From Guadua angustifolia (Eukaryota > Streptophyta > Magnoliopsida > Poales > Poaceae), in assembly GCA_036346375.1 (NCBI GenBank), contig CM070515.1, positions 9,198,423-9,262,422 on the forward strand: a DNA stretch of 64,000 nt, given 5' to 3'. Position numbers and translations under genes: made by a program. Shown here in pieces: positions 44,096-54,609 of this stretch (position 1 is its first letter; each line of letters begins with the position of its first letter). Below the pieces are notes generated by a model. It was not told where the DNA came from. It saw nothing but the letters and a program-made list of their open reading frames with translations, and did no database searches.

Positions 44096-44256
44096 TAGGG
44101 TATGTTTGGATCCATTAGCACTAATAGTTAGGCGCTAAAATTAGCTAAAGTGGATCCAAGCAGGCTATAATAACCCATTAACGGTTAGCGCTAACTTGAT
44201 AATAGTTATCTCATTAGGCTGGTTCTCCCTGCTAATTCACCTTTAATAGATGGTGA
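44096..44256. mobile_element. Partial Tourist/hAT-like MITE
   Basis: GGGTATGTTTGGATCCATTAG at the left, then AGTGGATCCAAGCAGGCTA inside, resembles the GGGTNTGTTTGGATCC ends of grass MITEs. The right end is not clear where CACTA 2 begins. The same piece recurs at 60893. Confidence 0.4.
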
Positions 44257-44640
44257 CACTAGTCAATGGCGAGGCTTATATCGAGCCGCTGCGATCACGA
44301 GCGGTTTTGAAAAACCGTCGTAATATCAGACATCACGACGGTTATGTACTCAAACCGTCGGTGCTAATATCCTGAGCGGTTTTATATTACGGTAAAATGC
44401 AGCGATGTAATCTTTATCACGAGCGGTTTCAAAATATAACGAATGTAATTACTCGATAATCATTACGAGCGGGTTTAAAGTAAAACCGTGCGGCGATATC
44501 CTGACGGTTATATAACACAAATGTCGTAATATCTCTGATAGTCATTACAGAGCGGTTATATTTAGAAACCGTCTGTGATATTCTTGCATCACAGGGGCGT
44601 GTAATATAAACCGTCTAATGTCACTTCCGTCGAGCCGTAA
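44257..44640. repeat. 5' subterminal palindromes of CACTA 2
   Basis: About eight repeats of the form CACGAGCGGTTTT...AACCGTCGTGAT, each a short inverted repeat of the GAGCGGTT motif with spacing ~45-60 bp. Confidence 0.8.
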
Positions 44641-44734
44641 AAGCGAGCCTCGTTCCATCCACTTTGTTTGTAGGGTTTGGTTTCTATCCTAAGTGGCGAA
44701 TTTGTGAAGTAGGCGATTTTTTAAAAAAGCCATT

Positions 44735-45245
44735 GATTTGAAGGGTGATATTAGATTCATTTGATTTTGGTGACCTAAGGTTAGTAATGAGTTCTCTAAT
44801 TGCATGCATCCAATTCAATATATATCTAGGTTGGTTAGGAAGAATTAATTTAAAGATTGTTTGGTTAGATCTAGCTTAATTGTAGCTGGATCCATATGTT
44901 GTTTGTGATATTTGGTTAGTAATGTGTTTTAATTGCATTATATTCAACATCTAGCTTGATAAGGATGGAATTTGATGATTTTTATAGATCTAGCTTGTAG
45001 AACCATGTGTTGGTTTTTGATGAATAAGGTTAGCTAGTAATGGTTCTATTTGCATAATATAATATTCGATCATGATGTAGCTAGCTAGCTTGTTAAGGAT
45101 AGAATTTAAAGATTGTTTAGATCTAGCTTATAGATCAATTCAAGTCTTTTGGTGATCTAAGATTAGTAATGGGTTCTAATTTCATTATTATATTGAAGAT
45201 TAATTTGAATTTTGTTAATTATTTCTTTGTGATGTAATTAAGGTA
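44735..45245. repeat. Intron repeats of CACTA 2
   Basis: Four diverged ~110-140-bp copies contain GGTTAGTAATG...TCTAATTGCAT and AGATCTAGCTT. They start near 44778, 44905, 45032 and 45160, between the leader and the TNP2 start. CACTA 1 has a comparable intron duplication. Confidence 0.65.
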
Positions 45246-45331
45246 TGTAATTGCATAATTAGTTTAAGAATGTGTGCATCGCTTTTATACAGTGCATAAT
45301 ATTTAACACTAAGTGTTACATGTGTAGCGTA

Positions 45332-48300
45332 GATGGATCGAAATTTGGATGTCTGTTGAGAACCGTCTGAATCTTTGAGTACCTTAATGGCATCTCCACT
45401 TTCAAAAGAGCTGCAGAGGAGGATATGTTTAATAAGGGGTGCAATTCATGTCATGTCCGGTGCATTGATTGCGAAAATCTGAAGATGTTTGAAAGCTTCG
45501 GTATGGTCGAAGCACACTTGATTCGAAGGGGTTTCAAAGGGGCTATACATGTTGGACCGATCATGGCGAAGAGCATAATATCTGAGAAGCGACAAGTAGT
45601 GTTAATATCGTCGGCGATGTCAATGATATGTCGGATGATCATATCGATTGTGCTTCCGATGAGGACGAGTTGCCGCGATGACAATTTGGATCGGATGCTC
45701 TGCGTCATGCGAAGAAACCTTGATGACAGGGAATATGGACAGTTCGAGGCTTAATGGAGGACTCGGAGAAACCTTTGTTCGCGAGGGTGCAAGTTGAAAT
45801 ACACAAGGTTATCATCGTGCTTCAACTACTCAAATTGAAGGCAAGCAGCGGTTGGTCGACAAAAGAGTTTCACAGTATTTATTCGTCTATTGGCGGACAT
45901 GCTTCGAGAGGAAGCGAGTTGCCGACAAGCACCTACAAAGCCAGCGGAGTTCTTTGTCCCTTGGGAATGGAAGTAGAAAGAATACATGCATGTCCAAGCA
46001 GCGTATCTGTCATGCAAAGTACACAAACTTGCATATATGTCCGGTGTGCAGCGCATCGGTACAAGCGTAAAGTTATTCAGATGATGATGGCGAGAGCATT
46101 GAGGTGAAAAAAGGTCCTCTGCTAAGGTGGCATGGTATCTGCTGTAATTCCCCGTTTGAAGCGTTTGTTTGCGAACCCAAAGGAGGCAAAAGCATTGCGT
46201 TGGCACTTTGAGGCGTAAGAATGATGGAATGCTAAGGCACCTGCTGATTCCATCCGGTGGAGAAACTGTCGGCAGGAGCTTTCAAGAATTCGGTGCGGAT
46301 CAGAAATATAAGGTTTGGATTGAGTCTGGATGGAATGAATCCTTTCGGTAACATGAAGCGTGCGGCATAGCACTTGGCAGTAAATCTCTGTATCTACAAC
46401 CTTCCTCCTTGGTTGTGTATGAAGCGGAAGTACATTATGTTATGCATGCTTATCCAGGACCGAAACAACACAGGAGCGATATTGATGTGTACCTAGCTCC
46501 ATTGGTGGAAGATCTAAAAACACATGGAGTTCTTAGGGAATACCGCGTATGGGATGCGTATAAATGAGAGAACTTTACTTTGCCTTTGCTTGTTACGCAC
46601 CATAAATGATTACCTGCCCTTGCTAACTGTCGGGGCGGAGTACAAAAAGAACCAAAGCCTGCACTCCTTTGCTAGATGATCTGAGAGTTTATGGTGAATC
46701 ACTCCCAAAAGCCGTGTACATGCGTCATAGTAGGTTCCTTGGAGAATCACCCATATCGCAAGATGAAGCAACTTTTCGACGGAAGGAGCGAAAATGGTCC
46801 AGCTCAAAGGCGTTTGGCGGGAGAGATGTTCATGACATTGTTAAGGATTTGGATGTTGCGTATGGAAAGGGCGTAAGTCAAGTACCCGTGAAAAGAGCAT
46901 GTGGAAGAAGAGATCAATATTGCGGGACCTACCTTCTTGGGCACCTAGAAGTTAGCCCTTTGCATCGATGTCATGCGCGTGAGAAGAATGTGCGTGACGG
47001 CGTGATTGGTCTCTTACTCAACATTAAGGGTAAAACAAAGGATGGTATCAATGCGGCTTGACTTGGTGATATGGGCATAAGACACGAGTTAGCACCGAAG
47101 AGGCTGATAAAGGCGTGCGTGCTTGGAACACCTTGTTATACTCTGTCAAAGGCGAAAAAGCTGAAGCGTGCGATGCTTGCATGGTGTGAAAGTTCCGTTA
47201 GGTTACTCCTCCAACATGAAGAGACTTGTTTAGTTGGAAGATTTGAAATGTCGGCATGAAGTCTCATGATTGTCATGTCTTGATGACACAGATGCTCCTA
47301 TGCGCAATTAGAAGTATTTTGCGGTCAAGGTCCGTGAGACAATCACTAGGCTGTGTTATTTCTTTAACACAATGCTTCGAAGGTCATCGATCGAAGGACT
47401 AGATGCTCTGCAAGCTGAGGTGGTGATGACTCTATGTAATCTTGAGATGTATTTCCTCCATCATTTTTCGATATCATGGTCCATCTCATTGTTCACCTTG
47501 TGAGAGATAAAGATATCTTGAGCGGTGTTCTCGTAGCATGTACCGTTCGAGAGGTACATGGAATTCTCAAGTCTTCGTCTGGAATCGATCTCGTCCAGGA
47601 GGGTAGCATTGTCGAAGGTTATACAGCGAAGAAGGCGTCGAGTTCTGCGTCGATTACATGGCCGGTCGAACCAATAGGTGTGCCTCGATCTCGCCATGAG
47701 GAGAGCTCGGTGTCGGGACCATCGAAGAAAGCAATCACGCTGATTCGGTTGATTATGCTCGAGCCCATTTCACGGTTTTGCAACACATGGTTGTAGTGTC
47801 GCCTATATCGTCGAGCACAAGCAATGGCTAAGGCAAGAAATCCGGCCGGGCGAGTCTTGGATCACGAGCGACATAACCTTGAGTTCAACAAATGGTTGAA
47901 GGAGCGACCTATCCTTTGAGGCTCGTTAGATGACTCTGTTGACATGGTTGGCAAAAGGACCAACTTTTACGGTTGTCACATGGAAAGGATATGACTTAAA
48001 TGGGTACACATTTTACACGAGATCGGGATATGAAGAGCACAAACCGAGCAGTGGTGTCGCATAGATGCATTCAATAATACTGGCGGGTTGACGAGGAGCT
48101 CCTACTATGGGTTCATAGAGGAGATATGGGAGCTCGACTACTTTTCAAGATTCCCCTATTTCGGTGCCGTTGGGTCCACCTCCGGCCGTGAAGGTCGCGG
48201 GAATGGCATCACTCTTGTGGACCTCGAGCGTGTCGGATACCAAGGCGAACCATTCGTACTACTTCTAACCAAGTTGTTCAAGTCTTCTATGTAACCGACC

Positions 48301-48480
48301 GTCCAACAAGAAGCGCCACGTAGTTCTTGAGGGAAAAAGGAGAATTGTCGAGTTGAGAATGTAGTAGATGAGGAAGAGTACAATCAATTTGATGAGTTGC
48401 CACCTATCGGAAATGACATCACGGTCCCGGAAGAACAACATGAGGAAGCAAGCTACACGTGTCGATCATCATGAAGGGCT
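45332..48480 (+). pseudogene. TNP2-type transposase gene of CACTA 2, broken
   Basis: It starts near 45332. The N-terminal zinc-finger region spans 45425-45560 (MFNKGCNSCHVRCIDCENLK, HLIRRGFKGAIH). TNP2 blocks follow: CIYNLPPWLCMKRKYIM (near 46396-46440), the HSRFLGES region (46720-46760), GMKSHDCHVLMTQML (47254-47298) and FFDIMVHLIVHLVRD (47467-47511). Then VEFCVDYMAG (47638-47667) and a DUF4216-like part (47970-48300: KGYDLNGYTFYTRSGYEEHK, TLVDLERVGYQGEPF). Frame breaks are frequent and differ in position from those in the duplicate at 62120-63960. Confidence 0.85.
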
Positions 48481-48618
48481 AATTTTCATACAAAAGAATA
48501 AGCATGTGGTGGGCGTAGTTATGAGAAGGGTGCATTGTCATCATGCTTACTAATTTTCATGTGTAATAATATTACATTAATGCTATTGTAAAGATGATCG
48601 ACCCATCATGCTTTGTAC

Positions 48619-48720
48619 ATATGATTGTGATGATCTTTGTAAGTAGCTTGTGAAACATCTGAATTATGTATATATGATTGTGATGATCTTTGTAAGTAGC
48701 TTGTGAAGCATCTGGATTGA
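48619..48720. repeat. Tandem duplication, 53 bp
   Basis: ATATGATTGTGATGATCTTT...CTTGTGAAACATCTG occurs twice (48619, 48672). The remaining 48730-49009 stretch is non-coding 3' flank of the TNP2 gene. Confidence 0.9.
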
Positions 48721-49009
48721 TGGAAAAGATGCAAGTATAAAACGCGTATTTATTCGTTAATATCAATATGATTCCAAATACATGATTCAAAGATGGCCAT
48801 TCGGACATAATTGATGACAAAACAGAATCATGTCTACTTTGGCAATATGGAAATAGTTGTATGTGATTGCTCTCAGATTTTAGGGTTTGAATTGAGGATT
48901 AGAATCTCGCTTCAACAAGTGCAGTCTATATTACATTAAAGACAACTTTCCCGAAAGATACAACAAAGTAGCACAGAACAGAGTCATTGGCTGAGGCGAA
49001 ACAAGTGAA

Positions 49010-49335
49010 TGTCGTTGAGCGATATATATCGAGCGGTTCTTTAACATAACGATGCAGTGATGTTATTTATCCTGAGCGGTTATGTTACCTAACGTCTGTG
49101 ATATCTCAACATCGAGAGCGGTTATATTATAGAACCGTCGGTGATGCCACCAACATCACGAGCGGTTCTATTATAGAACCGTCGCGATATCTAAACATCA
49201 CGGAGGCATGTTCTATTATAGAACCGTGCAGTGATGTCTCAACATCCTGAGCGGTTCTCTTATAGAACCGTGCAGTGATATCTCATCCTGAATTATATTA
49301 TAGAACCGAATGCATGATGTGCTCTCTCTATATAT
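49010..49335. promoter_or_regulatory. Internal palindrome array and TATA box before the second CACTA 2 gene
   Basis: At least six units of CACGAGCGGTTCTATTATAG AACCGTCG...GATAT type, period ~45-50 bp, carry the same GAGCGGTT motif as the terminal repeats. A TATATAT box (49329) and an apparent transcribed leader follow. Confidence 0.75.
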
Positions 49336-49339
49336 CTCC

Positions 49340-52300
49340 GTCGCGCGAGCTCATTCACTGGCGCGCCAAACCCTAACCCTTTGAGGCGTTTTGCCTCCCA
49401 TGCGGCCTCCCCTCGGCGTCCTCCCGCCCTCGGCGTCCTCCCCCTCGGCGTCACCCGGCCTCGGCGTCCTCCCCTCGGCGTCCTCCCGGCATTGCGTGCT
49501 CCCCTGCGTCGTCCTCCCCTTGTGCGGCGTGCTCCCCTCGGCGTCCTCCCCTCGGCGTCCTCCCGGCATCGGCGTGTTCTTGTGCATCTCGGGCTTCAAC
49601 CAGTGAGTATTTACGGGGACTAGCCATCGAGCTAGAGGCGGTTTCTCGATCTGGAAAGCCTTTGCCTGGCCATTTGCTCTATTTTTCGGTGTTGCTCTCG
49701 CTAGTTAGTGAGTTACAGGACACTTTACATGATTATTCTCGGTCTTGCAAAGGGCGGTCGATCTTGACTTAGGACCTTAGCGTGTGGGCTTAATGTTCGG
49801 TGATGATTTAGGGATGGAATAGACTAATTGTGACAACAAATCTTAGCGATCAATTTTCTTATTTACTATTCGGTTTACTGCCTTTGCTCTCTGTGATAAT
49901 CTTGGGTTTGTTAATGAATATGACAATTGATTAAATGAATTAGGCCTTGGCGGTAAAGTACATGTTAGAAAAATTGATTCATTATTGACATGCGATTCGA
50001 TCGATATTGCTTTGATTGTCGATATTGTTCTTTTCATTAATTTGGTTAGTAGTTCAACTTGCTTTGATTGTCGATGTTGTATGCTTGGTTCAATTAGTAA
50101 TATTGCTAGCAATTGATCTGGACACCTCTAGTGTAACTAGCCAAGTTAATTAAACTCTTGATCTGTTCATTGCATCTTTGGAAAATACTTTTAGTTTTGA
50201 TCTGGACATGCTCTGGTTGATTAGAACTAATACTTGCTCTGAGTATCTTGCTCCATTCTTTGATCGAGAACATTTTGTGTGGGTTAGGTTTCTGATTAGA
50301 GCAATCTTTAACTCATTACGTACTTAGGTATTTATACAAGTGAACATAAATCAATTCTTGTACTTCTAAGGTGGTAGGGTTCAAGGCCTATTTCGTTGAA
50401 TTGATTAGTCTTGCCGATTTGTGATTGTAGTGAAGGTTCTTATCTTCATTCTACCCAAAATCTGAGAGCACGTCAAATTTATTTCCTCTCATTTGGGGTG
50501 ATAGACATAATTCTTAGAATGGATGACATAAAATGGTTAATGATTGTCCTTTTTGTGTCATACTGGTTGTTAGAGGATTTATACTTAACCTGTCAAGTAT
50601 TAAATCTGTTATTGAGATAAAGTTGTCACAATCTAGTCTATTACTTGTCCATTGTGGCGAGGAGGGCCTTTTAAGGCAACCCGACATCTGAGAACATTCA
50701 AACAATCAATATGAGCTTTATGCTAATTGCTTTATTAAGTAATCTGTACATGTTCATATGTGAGATCTGAGCTTCTGTTCTATTATTACATTAGCTGTCA
50801 AATGGTTGAATCCATATGTATTCTTACAGCATGCATTTGTGTGGATGTCCTAGTTTTAGGGAAGTCTTTGCAGAAATTTTTATTAAGTTCGGCAACCTCC
50901 TAGTTCGCTTCTTTGCTAAAAGGCTAATAACAAGCCATTTAGGCTAGTTCTTTTAAAAGGCTAATAACAAGCCATGGTATCCACAAACTCATTCACTCTA
51001 ATGTGATTTTGTTTGTTCTTCACTTTTAGTTACTTTGAAACTATTTTAACTTGTAAAGAAGATGTAGTCCTCTAATCCATAAATGCGAAGGACATGATGT
51101 GCCCTCAAAGAAGAATCGACCCATGTTGCAAAGGACCAAACAAAAGGCCAGCGACCGATATACCATTACGAGATCGATCCGATGATGGGGCCCTAGAAAG
51201 CCAAAAAAGCGGCGAATGCATTTGAGTATGTGTGGGATAGTGGCAAGGCGGGTTCGATCACACTATCTTCCTGGAGGTTGGTGACTATTGAGGCTCGCAA
51301 TGCCTTGCTAACGGAAATTCTTTCATCGTTCAACATTCGGAAGAATCCGCTCCCCTAGTGCTGACGGTATACCTTTGCTAGCGGCGAGAAAGGCATGGAA
51401 GACCTTCAAGCATCGCTTTTAGTGAACTACGTCAAGAAGGATCTGGTTCCATACTCGAAGTATGGGTTCATTGATGAGGACACGTGGGGCGTTTTGTTGG
51501 GATGAAGACCCGCAGGCGAATTAAATGCGTCCGCGATTAAACAAACAAGGCCTTGCAAGCAAGGAACACTCACCCCCACGGACTACGGCGCTGGCGCTCT
51601 GCGGGGAAGAAGGCGCAATGGGCGGGGAGGGCGAGGAGGGTATCGCGCCATTTCCGCCGATCACGAGATCAGCGTGCGAGGCGGCTAAGCGAGCGAGTCG
51701 GATGCCGTCGTCCGCAGCGTCTCCTTTGTAAACCCGCGGATGAGGAAGCCATAGCGCTTTGGTAATATATAAATCGAACTACCAATTTTACGTAATTAGT
51801 CCATGACTTCATAAGTGAAATAACTTGTCCGGATCTTGCGGTGGCGTTGAGTACACAATCGTGCGATGGCTCTTTTTCCCGAGAGAGAAGAAAGATGCTG
51901 CATCCATAGCCTTGAAACAAGGAACACCACAGTTGTACAAGAGGCAAAGGGTTTTTGTTCCATGGAAAAGCTGGATTCCCAGACGACTTCCACATATACC
52001 GAAGTAAGAAGAACTAAAGCGGCCTGCGAGTCAAATCTTATAAAGAATTTGGAGGACAAGTTGAGAGGAGAGTTGAGAGAAGAGTTGAGGGAGGCGAGAG
52101 AAGAATTTTATGAAAGGATCTGAATCCTCAAGGAAAGGCTCACCAATCAAGAAAGAAATCTTGCACAAGCCCATGTATGTCATAAGTCAGCCCCCACTTG
52201 CCCATAAGAGCGGTGTGCATCCGTTCCTCCAAGTGACCAAGATGAACATAGCGGGACTTATCTGTATGTGACATTAAAGGCGGCCCGCAGTGCAATCTCA

Positions 52301-53700
52301 AGTGAGAATTAGCAATGGCACCGTTCCTCGGCAATTTGCTTGGGGCATGGCGTATCCATCCCCAAAGGGACCATGGTGCAGTACCATCATAGCGGGTTTC
52401 ACCAAGGTCAATGTGGGCGGGGTATTTGATAGTTTCAAAATTGTCGATCTCTGAAGCGTAAGCAGCGAGATCGTGAAACTTGGGGATGCCATTGGTACAT
52501 TCATCCAATGGCCTAGCGGCGACATCTCCTGGTGCCCCTTACATCATGCAACAACCATGCGGCGATCTGATTCGCCTATTGTATCGCCCGTCGATCGATT
52601 GGCTACCAAATCAGCGATCGTGAAGCGGACTCCACTTGATGTACATAACGTTGACCTCTTTCTGCCCATTCCTCTCCGTGAAGGGTTCATATAAAACAAA
52701 AAGAAAGGCAAGGGCAAGCGGAAGAAAGAAAGGCAAGAACAAGTCGACTATCCATCTGTGAGTTGGCTAAACAATACAAGCTAGGAGAGCGGTTACTAAC
52801 GAAAGGCAGCGTAACTTCACTAGTATAACTTGCCAACAATTGCATAAGTGGTACATCCAAGAAATTGGAAAGCGGGCGTGAGCGTACAACAAGTATCGTT
52901 AAGTTCAAGTATGAACATCTATTCAACGACTTCGGGGGGCTTCTTCACGGTCGATTTTACGGACTTGTTCCATCTCTACAACCTCGGCGCCCGGCCGCGC
53001 ACTCATAAGATCTTTGGACCTTGTAAGTGTGTGCTATCACGGTCTACATTAGTCTAATAGTGATAAATGTACTCCAATATATATATATAATTAGCCTTTG
53101 TATATATAGATTCATGCAACTTAGGCGACACGGCATAAACTATCGATCGGTTTCCTCGACCCACATATAGTCTCAAAGCAAACAATGGATGATGATATAA
53201 ACATGCTAGAAATACGTGATAGAGGCATTGCTAGCACAAAAGATAAAGAATTCATACTTATACCCCATAACCCGGGGTAAGTGCTACCACATGCTATACT
53301 TTGATGCATCTTTGTACACAACTCTGTTTTGTTCATTGTCCATTGTGATATACTGTGTAGGTTTCCTTTGGTTCTAATTGTAATTGAACCGACCACAAAC
53401 CGGGTTAAGTACCTTGATTCGGACGTGGCGGAAACCACGACTTGACACCTATCGCAAAATTACTCACCGGTAATCACGTTTCCCTCGTACATGGTGGTGT
53501 AAGTTGTTCGAGGTTTATATTGCTATTGGAATGGCTTAGGCTAACCTTTTGCAATCTTGTAGGCGTTCAAACACGTGAAAGATTGGACTAAACTACTGCA
53601 TGATTTGAACTTTCCGGTTATCCGCTATACTCAACAATTCTATATCAAACCCGTAATAGTGACTCTAGAACTAACCGTAGGTTTTATTTGCGATGCCACC
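49340..53700 (+). pseudogene. TNPA-like plus Ulp1-like second gene of CACTA 2, broken
   Basis: Leader with a CTCGGCGTCCTCCC minisatellite (49395-49580), then a long intron-like region to about 51050 (including GGCAACCCGACATCTGAGAA, shared with CACTA 1). Coding blocks: KGMEDLQASLLVNYVKKDLV (near 51393) and KYGFIDEDTWGVLLG (51459-51503); a coiled-coil DKLRGELREELREAREEFYE at 52058-52117; and a block at about 52390-52520 ending LGDAIGTFIQWPSGDI that resembles the DUF8039-type domain of CACTA proteins. From 52850 comes an Ulp1-like part: the FTVDFTDLFHLYNL block, VSKQTMDDDINMLEIRDRG (53171-53227), LIVIEPTTNRVKYLDSDVAE (53375-53434) and AFKHVKDWTKLLHDL (near 53566). Frames are broken throughout. 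After 53700 nothing CACTA-specific is seen. Confidence 0.7.
49395..49580. repeat. GC-rich CTCGGCGTCCTCCC minisatellite
   Basis: About eight imperfect copies of a 13-28-bp unit in the leader of the second CACTA 2 gene. Frames are open in both directions because of the repeat. Confidence 0.85.
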
Positions 53701-53989
53701 GGCAAGGTCAGGAAATAACCTATGTGGATTTTATGATTGCTACAACATGCAAACCATAAATCGCTAAAAAATTAGCAATCGGTTAAAAGCTGCGTTGACT
53801 TCGAGCGATTTGAGCAACATTAGAGGAGAGTTTGTTTCTTCACGCTCACAAGTAATACATAAAACCGTAGCGTTCCGCGACCTTATAACTACAGGTTGTA
53901 CAATTATCAAAAACTTGCGGTTATTCTTGTTTATGCGATTCATTGTATTGTCACATGATATTATCCTTAATACATATTTGCTCATCTTG

Positions 53990-54609
53990 AATGCAACAAC
54001 TTAACAATGTCTTGCTTGTTAGAAAACTCAGTCCAAACACCGAACGCCTCTGTTTCATTCCAGTTCAACGGGGTACGACAAACTCGACCATATAAGACTT
54101 CAAATGGTGACATCTGCAAACTAGCCTCGGTAACCATCGCATAATCGAATTCGCCTATGGCAAACATTTATCCCAAAACGTATGAAGCTAACGAACAACC
54201 TCTAAACATACCCTCCGAATCTGATTAACTCTTTCTCGCTTGACTATCAGTATGCGAGCGATAATCAGATCAAATTCAAGCGAAGTTATCATTGCTTCAT
54301 GTAACTTATTCTAAGTCTTCGAGATAAATTGGATACCTCTATCGGACACAATCTTCTTACGCACCTACACAGTTATTAAATCCCTGACAGATTTGCCAAA
54401 TGATCTTTTGAATACGTAGTCTTTAGTGATATGAAATGAGTAATTTTGGTTAATTTAATCATTAATGATTCCTCCGAATTCATACCTTTTTGGGTCCATT
54501 TACACTAGGAATCATTTTAATGATTTGCCTCCTATAGGAATCTATAATGATTTGCAACGAACCTTTAGATCTCTAATGCATTGCCTTTATTTATTTATTT
54601 ATTTTAATT
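53990..54609 (-). pseudogene. Gypsy integrase remnant
   Basis: On the minus strand: IVSDRG (about 54343), KLHEAM and, at 54120-54040, SLQMSPFEVLYGRVCRTPLN, all of the chromovirus-type integrase core (SDRGTQF region and the SPFE-LYGR-CRTPL motif). It joins in orientation to gypsy copy 2 at 54610, so it supplies the integrase part that copy 1 lacks. The Glu-containing stretch is degraded. Confidence 0.75.

Larger units (their letters stand above)
44257..53990 (+). mobile_element. CACTA (En/Spm) element 2, 3' end missing
   Basis: It begins CACTAGTCAATGGCGAGG (copy 3: CACTAGTACAAATGAGG) after TGA. Subterminal palindromes, a TNP2-type gene, an internal palindrome array and a second gene follow in the same order as CACTA 1, but the terminal sequence and repeats belong to a different family. 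No matching right end (…ACTAGTG) is found; the sequence passes into a gypsy integrase remnant near 53990. Confidence 0.85.
37828..54609. repeat. Tandem composite duplication, unit 1 (gypsy + MITE + CACTA)
   Basis: The 37828 position corresponds to 54610 (CACATCACATTGAGTATC). Offsets drift from about 16,775 to 16,797 along the unit because of small indels. Unit 1 ends in the integrase remnant that belongs to the gypsy of unit 2. Confidence 0.85.

Noticed and set aside
43870..44100. 72- and 95-codon frames before CACTA 2
   Set aside because: The duplicate at 60640-60890 does not keep the frames, and no domain is seen.
44290..44640. Regularly spaced palindromes resembling a CRISPR array
   Set aside because: Eukaryotic CACTA subterminal repeats: units are diverged, lie directly inside a CACTA terminus, and there are no cas genes.
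49351..49623. 80-82-codon frames on both strands
   Set aside because: Produced by the CTCGGCGTCCTCCC minisatellite.
52140..52525. 122-codon minus-strand frame
   Set aside because: Shadow of the plus-strand DUF8039-like part of the second CACTA 2 gene.
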